NCBI RefSeq assembly: GCF_947255005.1
Contig: NZ_CAMYFI010000021.1
Location: 1 to 39,020 of the forward strand
Direction of reading: 5' to 3'
Length of the DNA: 39,020 nt
Source of the DNA: an uncultured Tessaracoccus sp.
GTDB taxonomy: Bacteria; Actinomycetota; Actinomycetes; Propionibacteriales; Propionibacteriaceae
In this document: positions 8,083 to 16,371 of the stretch, piece by piece
Position numbering within the stretch: the stretch's first letter is position 1
How the letters are laid out: each line of letters opens with the position of its first letter
Translations under genes and position numbers: made by a program
Notes under the pieces: generated by a model
What the model was told of the DNA's origin: nothing
Seen by the model: the letters and a program-made list of their open reading frames with translations, nothing else
Databases searched by the model: none

Positions 8083-8690
8083 GAGCTTGTCAAGTCGTTT
8101 GTGTAAGTGGTCTGTTTTTAGGTGGTTTGGGGGAATCGTTCGGGGTAGCGTGGTGCGAGTTTGTTGAGGGCTTTGGTCCAGCCTTGGATGGTGGCGCCTT
8201 CGACGAGCTTGCCAGGGGGCCTTCCGGTTGGTGCCTTTGGGTAGGCCTGCTTCCTTGGCTCGTTCACGGGCTCGTTTGTCTTCGATGTTGCGGATCGCGA
8301 GCCAGAGCAGCTTGACTACCGAGGCGTCGTTGGGGAATTGGCCGCGGTTTTTGATGATTTTGCGCATCTGGTAGTTCAACGACTCGACCTGGTTGGTGGT
8401 GTAGATCACCTTGCGGGTCGCGGGCCCAAAATCGAGGAACGGGATGAACCGATCCCAGGCGTCTTCCCAGGTTTTCACCGCCATCGGATATTTCCGGCCC
8501 AGGACCGAATCAGCGAACGCGGTCAGCGCCATCAAGGCGTCGTCGTCGTCGACGGCGGTGTAGATCGGTTTGAGCATCGCGGCCACGGCCTTACGATCCG
8601 AGTAGGACACGTAGCGCATCAAGGCGCGGATCAGGTAGACCCATACAGGTCTGCACCAGCGCGCCAGGCCAGGTCGCCTCGATACCTGAT
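8083..8690 (-). mobile_element. IS256-family transposase remnant
   Basis: Carries the C-terminal third of an IS256-type (Transposase_mut) gene: ALMRYVSYSDRKAVAAMLK, YPMAVKTWEDAWDRFIPFL and VIYTTNQVESLNYQMRKIIK (near the catalytic Glu). Two frameshifts are visible. Near 8643 an extra G separates VQTCM from VYLIR. Near 8230 the frame leaves the expected KLVEGATIQGW, then TKALNKLAPRYPERFPQTT, which would stop at TAA 8118-8120. The terminal sequence (GAGCTTGTCAAGTCG, from about 8083) is the preserved right end. The left part of the element is missing. Confidence 0.85.
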
Positions 8691-8814
8691 CCAAGATCAA
8701 GCCCTTGTCTGTCTTCGACGCCGCCTCGTACGCAGCAGCGTACTTCTTGGTCACCTCAAAACGAGCCTGCAACGATAACCCCTCACGATCCATACCCCAT
8801 GATCGCCACCACAC
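8690..8814 (-). pseudogene. N-terminal scrap of another DDE transposase, fused in frame to the IS256 remnant
   Basis: The open frame 8814-7975 begins LQARFEVTKKYAAAYEAASK followed by TDKGLILDQV. This is the same N-terminal helical domain as in the transposase at 4740 (KLRAAYARASKTDRGQILDEV) but from a diverged element. At about 8690 it passes directly into IS256 sequence. The chimeric 279-codon frame is thus an accident of two truncated elements, not a functional enzyme. Confidence 0.7.
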
Positions 8815-8890
8815 CAGTCATTTCGCGAGGAAAAATCTGTGAAGCACGGCCCCTAACATCCGGGGACTATGTGTGAGCCTCGTCGCTCGC

Positions 8891-8920
8891 TTGAGGAAAG
8901 CGCGCAAGTCGGCGCATAAT
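8891..8920 (+). promoter_or_regulatory. Probable ileS promoter
   Basis: TTGAGG at 8891-8896 and CATAAT at 8915-8920, separated by 18 bp. Transcription would start near 8927, just before the T-box leader. Confidence 0.55.
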
Positions 8921-8926
8921 AGGCGG

Positions 8927-9101
8927 GCACGCAAGGCAGTGATGGGGCAATCACCCCGGAGCCGCCGGAAGAACGGTCGCGAGACTCACTAGAACCGGCA
9001 GCGGCAGCGAACCAAGCGGGGCGCATCAGCGCCCAAGAAGGGTGGTACCGCGGGCAGATGCTCGTCCCTTCGTCGACGTGAGATGAGACGAAGGATCGAG
9101 C
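8927..9101 (+). promoter_or_regulatory. ileS T-box riboswitch, translational type
   Basis: The T-box core AGGGTGGTACCGCG lies at 9039-9052; its TGGT can pair with the ACCA end of uncharged tRNA-Ile. Two mutually exclusive pairings are visible. GAAGGG (9037-9042) pairs with CCCTTC (9066-9071), the antisequestrator. CCTTCGTC (9067-9074) pairs with GACGAAGG (9087-9094), a hairpin hiding the AAGGA ribosome site. There is no U-run terminator, so control is on translation. The upstream GGC...GCC stem (8935-8963) is short, as in actinobacterial ileS T-boxes with an ultrashort stem I. AUC at 8950-8952 is the candidate specifier codon. Uncharged tRNA-Ile would free the ribosome site. Confidence 0.9.
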
Positions 9102-12100
9102 ATGACCTACCGCGCAGTGGACACCCAGGTGGACTTCCCCGCGCTCGAGCACGAAGTGCTGCAGCTGTGGCAGGAACAGCACACGTTTGAGCAGTCCCTC
9201 GAACGCACCAAGGATGCCGAAACCTGGACCTTCTACGAAGGCCCCCCGACGGCGAATGGCAAGCCGGGCACGCACCACATCGAAGCGCGCGTGTTCAAAG
9301 ACCTCTTCCCCCGCTACAAGACCATGCGCGGCTTCCGCGTCGACCGCAAAGCCGGCTGGGACTGCCACGGCCTGCCCGTCGAACTCGCCGTCGAGAAGGA
9401 GCTGGGTTTCACCGGCAAGGAAGATATCGAGAAGTACGGCATCGAGCCGTTCAACGCGAAGTGCCGCGAATCCGTGCTGCGCCACGTCGACGCCTTCACC
9501 GAGCTCACCACCCGAATGGGCTACTGGGTGAACCTCGACGACGCCTACGTCACCATGTCCACCCCCTACGTCGAATCCGTGTGGTGGGCGCTCAAGCAGA
9601 TCTTCGACAAGGGGCTGCTGGAGGAGGACTACCGCGTCGCGCCATACTGCCCGCGCTGCGGCACCGCGCTGTCGGATCACGAGCTGGCACAGGGCTACGA
9701 GGACGTCACCGACCAGTCCATCTACGTGCGCTTCCCCGTCGCGTCCGGCCCGCTCGCCGGCAAGGCCGACTTCCTCGTCTGGACGACGACGCCCTGGACG
9801 CTCGTGTCGAACACCGCCGTCGCGGTGCATCCCGAGGTCTCCTACGTCGTGGCGACGAAGGAGGGCGAGCGGCCCGTCGTCGTCGCGGATCCCCTGTTCG
9901 ACGCTGCGCTCGGCGAGGGCTGGGAGCGCACGGGCGAGGCGTTCGTCGGTCAGGATATGGAGCGTTGGGAGTACACGCGGCCGTTCGACCTCGTCGAGTT
10001 CCCCGATAAGGCGCACTTCGTGGTGCTTGCCGACTACGTGACCACCGAAGACGGCACCGGCCTGGTGCACCAGGCACCCGCGTTCGGCGCCGACGACATG
10101 GCGATCTGCCGCGCCTACGGGCTGCCGTTCGTGAATCCCATCGACAACCACGGCCACTTCGAGGAAGGCGTGAAGCTCGTCGGGTCGACGTTCTTCAAGG
10201 ACGCCGACGCCCCACTCATCGACGACCTCCAGGCCCGCGGGCTCATGTTCCGCGTGCAGAGCTACGAGCACAGCTACCCTCACTGCTGGCGCTGCCACAC
10301 GCCGCTCATCTACTACGCGATGCCGTCGTGGTACGTGCGCACCACCAAGATCAAGGAGCGCCTGCTCGAAGAAAACGAGAAGACGAACTGGTACCCGGAC
10401 AACGTGAAACACGGACGGTTCGGCGACTGGCTCAACAACAACATCGACTGGGCGCTCTCGCGCAGCCGCTACTGGGGCACCCCGCTGCCGATCTGGCGCA
10501 ACGTCGACGACAAGGACGACCTGCTCTGCATCGGCTCGCTCGCCGAGCTGGGCGAGCTGGCCGGGCGCGACCTCTCCGAGCTCGACCCGCACCGACCCTT
10601 CATCGACGACGTCGAGATCACCCGCGACGGCAAGACGTACCGTCGCGTGCCCGAGGTGATCGACGCGTGGTTCGACTCCGGCTCCATGCCGTTCGCGCAG
10701 TGGGGCTACCCGCATGCGCCCGGCTCGAAGGAGAAACTCGAGGCGAACTACCCGGCCGACTTCATCTGCGAGGCGATCGACCAGACTCGCGGCTGGTTCT
10801 ACTCGCTCATGGCCGTCGGCACCTTGGTGTTCGACGAGTCGAGCTACCGCAACGTCGTATGCCTGGGGCACATCCTCGCCGACGACGGCCGCAAGATGAG
10901 CAAGCACCTGGGCAACATCCTCGAGCCGATCCCGCTGATAGACAAGCACGGCGCCGACGCGGTGCGCTGGTTCATGGCCTGCTCCGGCTCGCCGTGGATG
11001 GCGCGTCGGGTGGGCGACGCCACCATCGGCGAGACCGTGCGCAAGGTGCTTATCACCTATTGGAACACGGTGAGCTTCCTCTCGCTGTACGCCCGCACCA
11101 ACAGCTGGGAGCCGACGGGCGACGCGCCCGCCATCGCGAACCGCCACGTGCTGGACCGCTGGCTGCTATCCGCCGCGCACGCGCTCATCCGCGACGTAAC
11201 CGACGCGCTCGACGACTTCGACACCCAGCGCACCGGCACGCTGATCGCGAACTTCGTCGACCTGCTGTCGAACTGGTACGTCCGACGCTCGCGTCGCCGG
11301 TTCTGGGCGGGCGACCCAGACGCGATGTGGACCCTGCACGAGGTGCTCTCCATCGTGACCCGCCTCATGGCGCCGATCACGCCGTTCGTCACCGAGCGCG
11401 TGTGGCAAGACCTCTACGTCGCGACGGATCCGGCCGGGCCGTCGTCGGTGCACCTGGCTGCGTGGCCCGAGGTGGACGAGGCGCTGCTCGACGAAGGCCT
11501 CGAGGAAGCGATGGCGTTCACCCGTCGCGCCGTGGAACTCGGGCGCGCTGCGCGTGCCGAGTCGAAGGTGAAGATCCGCCAGGCGCTAAAGCGGATGCTG
11601 GTGCCGTCGACGGTATTCGCGAAGCTCTCCCCCGAGCTGGTGGAGGAGATCAAGCAGGAGCTCAACGTGGCGGCGGTAGAGACGTTCGCGGAGGCCGGCG
11701 ACATCGTCGACGTGTTCGCGAAGGGCAACTTCCGCAACCTGGGCAAGCGCTTCGCGCAGCGCACGCCGAAGGTTGCGGCGGCTATCGCGGAGGCTCGCGC
11801 GGCGGCGTTGGCCGAGCGCCTGAAGGCGGAGGGCAGGGCCACCGTCGTGGTGGACGGCGAGCAAGTGGAAATCACCCCCGACGATGTGCTCCTCACCGAG
11901 CGCCCGCGCGAGGGCTGGTCTGTGGTGAACGAGCAGGGCGAGACGGTGGCGCTCGACCTCGAGCTCACGCCCGAGCTCATCAAGGCCGGGCGGGTGCGCG
12001 AGGTGACCCGCGTCGTGCAGGAGGCTCGAAAGCGCGCTGGCTTGGAGGTGTCCGACCGCATCTCGCTGCTGCTCGCGGTGGAGCCCGACTTCGTCGAGGC

Positions 12101-12230
12101 CGTCGACGAGAACCTCGACCTCATCGCCGGCGAAGTGCTCGCAACGAGCATCCAGCGCGTCGAAGCCCTCGACGAGGTAACCCACAGCGACGACGAACTC
12201 GGCATCCGCGTGGTGGTCACCAAGGCCTGA
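9102..12230 (+). CDS. ileS: Isoleucine--tRNA ligase
   Basis: A 1042-residue class I aminoacyl-tRNA synthetase that charges tRNA-Ile in the cytoplasm and edits misactivated valine. It opens with VDFPALEHEVLQLWQE. The HIGH-equivalent motif is in GTHHIEARV (about residues 56-64), the editing (CP1) domain holds the tryptophan-rich VWTTTPWTL, and KMSKH at about 597-601 is the KMSKS loop, followed by the anticodon-binding region (LLSNWYVRRSRRRFW). About 1040 residues is the length of the eukaryote-like IleS of actinobacteria, longer than the ~940-residue type of enteric bacteria. That class is often less sensitive to mupirocin, but resistance cannot be concluded here. ATG 9102 is fixed by the T-box and the AAGGA site. 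Confidence 0.98.
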   Translation: MTYRAVDTQVDFPALEHEVLQLWQEQHTFEQSLERTKDAETWTFYEGPPTANGKPGTHHIEARVFKDLFPRYKTMRGFRVDRKAGWDCHGLPVELAVEKELGFTGKEDIEKYGIEPFNAKCRESVLRHVDAFTELTTRMGYWVNLDDAYVTMSTPYVESVWWALKQIFDKGLLEEDYRVAPYCPRCGTALSDHELAQGYEDVTDQSIYVRFPVASGPLAGKADFLVWTTTPWTLVSNTAVAVHPEVSYVVATKEGERPVVVADPLFDAALGEGWERTGEAFVGQDMERWEYTRPFDLVEFPDKAHFVVLADYVTTEDGTGLVHQAPAFGADDMAICRAYGLPFVNPIDNHGHFEEGVKLVGSTFFKDADAPLIDDLQARGLMFRVQSYEHSYPHCWRCHTPLIYYAMPSWYVRTTKIKERLLEENEKTNWYPDNVKHGRFGDWLNNNIDWALSRSRYWGTPLPIWRNVDDKDDLLCIGSLAELGELAGRDLSELDPHRPFIDDVEITRDGKTYRRVPEVIDAWFDSGSMPFAQWGYPHAPGSKEKLEANYPADFICEAIDQTRGWFYSLMAVGTLVFDESSYRNVVCLGHILADDGRKMSKHLGNILEPIPLIDKHGADAVRWFMACSGSPWMARRVGDATIGETVRKVLITYWNTVSFLSLYARTNSWEPTGDAPAIANRHVLDRWLLSAAHALIRDVTDALDDFDTQRTGTLIANFVDLLSNWYVRRSRRRFWAGDPDAMWTLHEVLSIVTRLMAPITPFVTERVWQDLYVATDPAGPSSVHLAAWPEVDEALLDEGLEEAMAFTRRAVELGRAARAESKVKIRQALKRMLVPSTVFAKLSPELVEEIKQELNVAAVETFAEAGDIVDVFAKGNFRNLGKRFAQRTPKVAAAIAEARAAALAERLKAEGRATVVVDGEQVEITPDDVLLTERPREGWSVVNEQGETVALDLELTPELIKAGRVREVTRVVQEARKRAGLEVSDRISLLLAVEPDFVEAVDENLDLIAGEVLATSIQRVEALDEVTHSDDELGIRVVVTKA

Positions 12231-12246
12231 GCGCCCGAGCGCTGCC

Positions 12247-12296
12247 AGATAGATCAAGTTCGTGGTGGGTAGACCAGCCACGAACTTGATCTATCT
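12247..12296. terminator. Long perfect hairpin after ileS
   Basis: 19-bp perfect inverted repeat (12247-12265 with 12278-12296) around a 12-nt loop, 16 nt after the ileS stop. No T-run follows, so it may be a high-G+C type terminator or a palindromic repeat rather than a classical terminator. Confidence 0.6.
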
Positions 12297-12322
12297 TGGC
12301 CCTGTGGCGCGTTGCGCGGCGG

Positions 12323-12342
12323 TGTAGACTGATTGATCTACA
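12323..12342. promoter_or_regulatory. Palindromic operator of the toxin-antitoxin pair
   Basis: TGTAGA-N8-TCTACA, 17 nt upstream of the antitoxin ATG. Ribbon-helix-helix antitoxins usually bind such a site to repress their own promoter. Binding here is inferred. Confidence 0.5.
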
Positions 12343-12358
12343 ACCGTGAGGCGGTGCC

Positions 12359-12556
12359 ATGACTGAAACCACCACGATCCGCGTCAGCCGGGCGACGCAT
12401 GCGCGCGTCACCAAGCTGGCTGCTGAGCGCAATGAGACCGTCGATCAGCTCGTCAGCGAAGCGCTCCGAGCCCTCCGCCAAGACGCAATGGCGGACGAAC
12501 TTGCTGAAGAGCTGGGCCCACACGAGACGGCATGGCTGGATGCTGACGCCGGGTGA
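12359..12556 (+). CDS. Antitoxin, ribbon-helix-helix (MazE-like)
   Basis: A 65-residue protein. TTTIRVSRATHARVTKLAAE followed by RNETVDQLVSEALRAL is a typical beta-strand plus two-helix ribbon-helix-helix DNA-binding unit. The C-terminal tail (DELAEELGPHETAWL) is the acidic part expected to wrap the toxin. A modest GAGG ribosome site precedes ATG 12359. It overlaps the toxin gene by 17 bp, the usual coupling in type II systems. It should neutralise the MazF-type toxin and repress the operon through the palindrome at 12323-12342. Confidence 0.85.
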   Translation: MTETTTIRVSRATHARVTKLAAERNETVDQLVSEALRALRQDAMADELAEELGPHETAWLDADAG

Positions 12557-12878
12557 CATCGTCGAGATCGACCTGGGAACTCCTATCGGGAGCGAAGCCG
12601 GGCTCATTCGCCCGGCAGTGGTGATCACCGCGGGGCGTGTGCTGCGCGGTGGGCCGAACGTCGTGCAGGTCGTCCCACTCACACGCACGCTCCGGCGTAG
12701 CGCGGTGGAAGTCATCATCGATCCCGATCACGGCAATGGACTCGCTGCGCCTTCCGCCGCGCAGTGCCAGCATGTGCGCTCAGTGGCGACGCTTCGAATC
12801 CGGCGACGAACGGGCAACGTCGGGCCTGTGTACCTGGCTGAGATCCGTGAAACCCTAGCGATTCTGCTCGACGCGTGA
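12540..12878 (+). CDS. MazF/PemK-type toxin (mRNA interferase)
   Basis: A 112-residue type II toxin. GDIVEIDLGTPIGSEAG followed by LIRPAVVITA is the MazF/PemK core: a first strand and then the RPAVVI motif. PLTRTLR and SAAQCQHVRSVATLRI follow at the expected places. Members are endoribonucleases that cut mRNA or rRNA at short sequences and slow growth. ATG 12540 lies inside the antitoxin gene. It ends two bases before the stop of the convergent oxidoreductase gene, so the two transcripts must overlap. Confidence 0.9.
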   Translation: MLTPGDIVEIDLGTPIGSEAGLIRPAVVITAGRVLRGGPNVVQVVPLTRTLRRSAVEVIIDPDHGNGLAAPSAAQCQHVRSVATLRIRRRTGNVGPVYLAEIRETLAILLDA

Positions 12879-12880
12879 CG

Positions 12881-13876
12881 TCAGCCGAGGTCGACCGTCG
12901 CCTCTTCGTAGGTGATGCCCGCCTGGGTGACGCACTCGTCGAGGACGCGCATGACTTCGAGCGAGTCAGCCAACGGCATCGTCGGGCTCTCCGTCGCGCC
13001 CTGCTGCACGAGACGCGTGACCTCCGCGAACTGATGCGCATAGCCGCGCCCCACCAGCTTGGTTTCAATCACGCGCGGCAGCGTGCCGGAGCGGTGCACC
13101 GAGATGGTCGTCGGGTGGGAGAAGGGCGGCTCCACCTCGATCCATCCCTTCGTGCCCGAGATGATGAACCGGCCGGGCCCGTGGGCGTCGATGGCACTCG
13201 TGAGCGAGCTGAGCGCGTCGCCTTCGTGGCGCAACGAGATGCTGGCCGCGGCGTCGACACCGTTCGGGCAAAGCCGGGTGAGGCAGCGCACGTCTTTGAC
13301 GTTGCCCAGGAAGAACTGCGCGAGCGAGACGGGGTAGACCGCAAGGTCGAGGATGGAGCCTCCGCCCAGTTCCTTCGCGAAGAGGCGGTCGGCGGGGTCG
13401 AACTCGTGGCAGATGCTGAAGTCGCCTTGCACGCCGACGACGTCGCCGATCCGTCCCCAGGCGACGACCTCCTTCGCCGCCTGCATAGCCGGCTGGAAGC
13501 GCGTCCACAGGCCCTCCATGAGGAACACGCCCCGGCTGCGTGCGGCCTGCACGAGTTTCTGGGCACCTGCATACGTCGCGGTCATAGCCTTCTCAACCAG
13601 CACTGCCTTCCCGCGCTCGATCGCGGCGAGCGCGATGTCCAGGTGCTGCGGGTGGGGCGTGGCGATGTAGACCACGTGGATGTCTTCGTCGTCGAGCAAG
13701 CTGCGGTACGAACCGTACGCCTTCTGTAGGCCCAACTCCTGGGCCCACTCGTCGGCGCGCTGCTGCGTGCGCGAGGCCACCGCCGTGAGCTCGGCTCCCG
13801 CCACCTCGCGGAAGTCCTTCGCCACGGCCCGGGTGATGCGTCCGGTACCAATGATTCCCCAGCGAATCGTATCCAT
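12881..13876 (-). CDS. Gfo/Idh/MocA-family NAD(P)-dependent oxidoreductase
   Basis: A 331-residue cytoplasmic dehydrogenase. The Rossmann motif is WGIIGTGRITRAVAKDF near the N-terminus. KAVLVEKAMT is the family's EKP loop, with Ala for Pro, carrying the catalytic lysine. LGGGSILDLAVYPVSLAQFF is the second signature, in the alpha/beta domain that forms the sheet face. Such enzymes oxidise or reduce sugars, polyols or their derivatives; no sugar-utilisation neighbours point to a substrate. It stands alone between the toxin gene and the first palindromic repeat. The stop codon is just two bases from that of mazF. Confidence 0.92.
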   Translation of the reverse strand: MDTIRWGIIGTGRITRAVAKDFREVAGAELTAVASRTQQRADEWAQELGLQKAYGSYRSLLDDEDIHVVYIATPHPQHLDIALAAIERGKAVLVEKAMTATYAGAQKLVQAARSRGVFLMEGLWTRFQPAMQAAKEVVAWGRIGDVVGVQGDFSICHEFDPADRLFAKELGGGSILDLAVYPVSLAQFFLGNVKDVRCLTRLCPNGVDAAASISLRHEGDALSSLTSAIDAHGPGRFIISGTKGWIEVEPPFSHPTTISVHRSGTLPRVIETKLVGRGYAHQFAEVTRLVQQGATESPTMPLADSLEVMRVLDECVTQAGITYEEATVDLG

Positions 13877-13914
13877 GCCCCCAGCCTAGTCGGGGCGTGC
13901 GCACGACGGGCTCG

Positions 13915-13994
13915 GTTGACCGTTATCCTCCACGTCTGCCGGAAATCGCGGAAAAGCGGGGCTGATCGGCTTCTCGAGGAGGATAACGGTCAAC
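13915..13994. repeat. Palindromic intergenic repeat, copy 1
   Basis: 17-bp perfect inverted repeat: GTTGACCGTTATCCTCC at 13915-13931 and its complement at 13978-13994, around a 46-nt centre. It sits 8 nt after the stop of the first GNAT gene, so it may act as a terminator. The same arms recur at 15212-15290 and 16496-16574. Confidence 0.85.
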
Positions 13995-14002
13995 TTGTTC
14001 GG

Positions 14003-15079
14003 CTAGCCCTCTGCCGAAAGCTGCTTCTCGAGAGCCGCCTCACGCAGGATCTCGCGGAACCCGAGCTCCTCGTTCACCCGCAGCATGTGGCGGTTCTCCT
14101 CGGCGTTCCACGTGATGATCGCGGTCGCCGTCGGCTCTGCCTCACGCACCTGGAGGATGTTGGCCGCCTTGACGGCCATGCCCAGACGGTGCCCCCGATG
14201 CTCGGACAGCACCACGGTGTCCCACTGATCGACGAAGGCCTCGGCGTTGCTGCGGTCACGCAGCAGTTCGTTCAGGGCGACGAGCTGCCCCGTCGGGAGG
14301 TGCCGAACAGCAGCCCGGTAGAACCTGTTGCTGATGAGATTTCGCTCGTCGCGCTCGCGGATTCGCTTGGCCGTCCACGTCGTAGGCGTCACGGTGAGCC
14401 CACCGGTCGGCACGTCGCGGCTCATGCGTTCAGTGAGCTGGGCCAGATCAGGCAGCAGGGCGTCGTCGGCTAGGCCGCTCCACGTGATCACCTCGTACTC
14501 GTCGCCGGCCGCAGACTGGGCCTGCGTGAGCGCGTCGCGTGGGTCGACCAGCGGCGCTGCGAAATCGTAGCGGCTGACGCGTTCTACTTGCCCGAGCTCG
14601 AAACCGTCGTTGAGGGCCATTCGAATCCCTGGGTGATCCGCATCCACTGCGCCCACGCCGTGGGCGGGGCTGAGCGTCGCACCCCCAGCGGGCGGGGCCG
14701 CCGTGAGCCAACAAGTCAGACGGGAGAGCCCCAAGGAGTGGGCTTGGGCATTGATGGCAGCGAGCAACCCTTTCCCTGCACCCTGCCTACGATGTTCCGG
14801 CGCTACGTAGATGGTGAGATCTCCGACTTCGGGCTCATCGACGGTGTTGATGGCGAGATTGCCGTAGCCAGCTGCGACGCCGTCGAGTTCAGCGAGCCAA
14901 CAGTACCGTTGGATCTCGGTGGTGGCGCGCGCAGATGCGAGGTTGGCTTCGACGTCGACATCCCACTGTGGCCCACCGATCAGCTCATGGTTGTACCTGG
15001 AGAACAACTGCATGCGAGCCTGATGATCGGGGTCGAGATGCGTGGCGGGAATGGGGTTGATGGAACGAATAGTGAGCAT
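14003..15079 (-). CDS. Double-GNAT N-acetyltransferase, copy 1
   Basis: 358 residues with two GNAT domains in series. The N-terminal one has IYVAPEHRRQGAGKGLL, the acetyl-CoA pyrophosphate loop (R/Q-x-x-G-x-G/A), near residues 92-106. The C-terminal one has VLSEHRGHRLGMAVKAANI near residue 288 and ends with the usual NEELGFRE strand-helix. Two-domain GNATs include mycothiol synthase (MshD) and aminoglycoside-type acetyltransferases, but the sequence does not settle the substrate. AAGGAA precedes ATG 15079. It is a tandem paralogue of 15298-16371: both start with an L-T-I/V-R and NPIPATHLDPD block. Its leader carries the Met-Arg-Lys mini-ORF and a GC-rich hairpin. Confidence 0.88.
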   Translation of the reverse strand: MLTIRSINPIPATHLDPDHQARMQLFSRYNHELIGGPQWDVDVEANLASARATTEIQRYCWLAELDGVAAGYGNLAINTVDEPEVGDLTIYVAPEHRRQGAGKGLLAAINAQAHSLGLSRLTCWLTAAPPAGGATLSPAHGVGAVDADHPGIRMALNDGFELGQVERVSRYDFAAPLVDPRDALTQAQSAAGDEYEVITWSGLADDALLPDLAQLTERMSRDVPTGGLTVTPTTWTAKRIRERDERNLISNRFYRAAVRHLPTGQLVALNELLRDRSNAEAFVDQWDTVVLSEHRGHRLGMAVKAANILQVREAEPTATAIITWNAEENRHMLRVNEELGFREILREAALEKQLSAEG

Positions 15080-15200
15080 GAAAATTCCTTGGGTGAGAAG
15101 TTGTGGGGTCGCTGGCCTCGCCCGAGCAGGACTCGAGGGCGGGGCGAAATGCTCACTTGCGCATGCGGCAATGGTGGCAGAGCGCCAACCCGCTGGTCAA
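15080..15200 (-). promoter_or_regulatory. Promoter and structured leader of GNAT copy 1
   Basis: On the minus strand: TTGACC (15200-15195), an 18-bp spacer and CACCAT (15176-15171). Six bases after the -10 comes ATG-CGC-AAG-TGA (15164-15153), then a hairpin from CGCCC-T-CGAG with CTCGGGCG (15141-15119), then the AAGGAA ribosome site. The whole leader is conserved upstream of copy 2, which makes random origin less likely. Confidence 0.55.
15153..15164 (-). CDS. Three-codon leader ORF (Met-Arg-Lys)
   Basis: ATG-CGC-AAG-TGA, with ATG six bases after the -10 hexamer, so the transcript would begin at or next to the A of ATG and be translated without a leader. The matching copy at 16445-16456 differs only by CGC to CGT, a silent change. 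Translation is inferred. Confidence 0.4.
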   Translation of the reverse strand: MRK

Positions 15201-15211
15201 GTCCTCGAAAC

Positions 15212-15290
15212 GTGACCGTTATCCTCCACGCCTGCGGATAATCGCGGAATCGCGGGGGTCATCGGCAACTCGAGGAGGATAACGGTCAAC
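15212..15290. repeat. Palindromic intergenic repeat, copy 2
   Basis: GTGACCGTTATCCTCC at 15212-15227 and GGAGGATAACGGTCAAC at 15274-15290, around a 46-nt centre similar in parts to that of copy 1 (both contain AATCGCGGAA). It lies 7 nt after the stop of GNAT copy 2 and just upstream of the promoter of GNAT copy 1. Confidence 0.85.
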
Positions 15291-15297
15291 TTTCTGC

Positions 15298-16371
15298 CTA
15301 GCCCTCCGCCGAAAGTCGCTTCTCGAACCCGCCTCGTCGCAAGATTTCACGGAACCCGAGCCGCTCGTTCACCCGCAACATGTGACGATTCTCCTCGGCG
15401 TTCCATGTGAGAATGCTGCACGTTGCTAGCTCCTCCGTGGGCAGCTGCACCAGGTTGGCGGCCTTGACCAGCAGCCCGAGACGTCGGCCGCGATGCGCGG
15501 GCAGCACGATGGTGTTCCACTGCTCCCACAACGCCACCGGGTTGTGCCGCGGCTGGGCGAGCTCGCTCATCCCAACGATCTCCCCCGTCGGGCGATGGCG
15601 AGCCACGGTGCAGTAATAGTTGAACTCGACGAGCACCTGCCGGTCGCGTTCCCGCACTCGCTCGGCTGTCCACGTCGTCTCCGTCGTGGTCATGTCACCG
15701 GACGGCGGGTCCACGCTCATCCGCTGAAGCAGCACCGCCATGCCCTCTTGCAGCTCGTCGGGGGTCTCCCCCGTCCAGGAGATGACCTCGTACTCGTCGC
15801 CAGCCGCCGCCTCGGCCTCACGCAGCGCGTCCCTCGGATCGACGAGCGGGCTCGCCGCGTCGTACCGGCTGATGCGCTCCACCTGGCCCAGCCTGAAGCC
15901 ACCCCGAAGCGCCAACCGCACCCCCGGATGGTCGGCGGGCAGCTCCCCAACACCGTGGCGCGGGCTCACCGTTTTCCCTCGTGGGACGGGGGTTGCAATC
16001 CAGCTTTCGAGGCGATCCAGGCCGAGAGATGCAGCCTGCTCGCCCACGACGTCGAGCAGCGCCGCGCCAATCCCTCGGCCTCGATGCTCCGGCGAGACGA
16101 AGACGAGCACGTCGCCCGCATCGGGTGCATCGACGGTGTTCACAGTGAGATTCGCAAATCCGACGGCGTGGCCGTCGATCTCGGCAAGCCAGCGATATCG
16201 CTGATGTTCGGTGTCGAGGCGTGCCGCGGCGAGTTCCGATTCGGGATCGCCATCCCACTGCGGCCCACCAATGATCTCGTGATTGTACGCGTCGAACAGG
16301 CCTGTCCTGGCCTGGTAGTCGGGGTCGAGATGCGTGGCGGGGATGGGGTTGACCAAACGAACAGTGAGCAT
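15298..16371 (-). CDS. Double-GNAT N-acetyltransferase, copy 2
   Basis: 357 residues, closely related to copy 1 over its whole length. The N-terminal acetyl-CoA loop is VFVSPEHRGRGIGAALLDVV; the C-terminal one is VLPAHRGRRLGLLVKAANL. ATG 16371 is chosen over a longer frame because it aligns with the start of copy 1 (MLTVRLVNPIPATHLDPDYQ) and has AAGGAAC upstream; the longer frame would read through the leader hairpin. Many substitutions separate the copies in the middle (the region before and after the SRYDA block), so the duplication is not recent or selection has diverged the substrates. Confidence 0.88.
   Translation of the reverse strand: MLTVRLVNPIPATHLDPDYQARTGLFDAYNHEIIGGPQWDGDPESELAAARLDTEHQRYRWLAEIDGHAVGFANLTVNTVDAPDAGDVLVFVSPEHRGRGIGAALLDVVGEQAASLGLDRLESWIATPVPRGKTVSPRHGVGELPADHPGVRLALRGGFRLGQVERISRYDAASPLVDPRDALREAEAAAGDEYEVISWTGETPDELQEGMAVLLQRMSVDPPSGDMTTTETTWTAERVRERDRQVLVEFNYYCTVARHRPTGEIVGMSELAQPRHNPVALWEQWNTIVLPAHRGRRLGLLVKAANLVQLPTEELATCSILTWNAEENRHMLRVNERLGFREILRRGGFEKRLSAEG

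Noticed and set aside
8853..11147. 764-codon open frame on the minus strand opposite ileS
   Set aside because: It is antisense to a certain ileS gene, its composition (Val/Arg/Glu/His-rich, low complexity) is that of a high-G+C shadow frame, and it crosses the T-box leader.
15119..15141. GNAT leader hairpin as a simple intrinsic terminator
   Set aside because: No T-run follows, and it lies between promoter and gene in both copies; a regulatory leader structure fits better.
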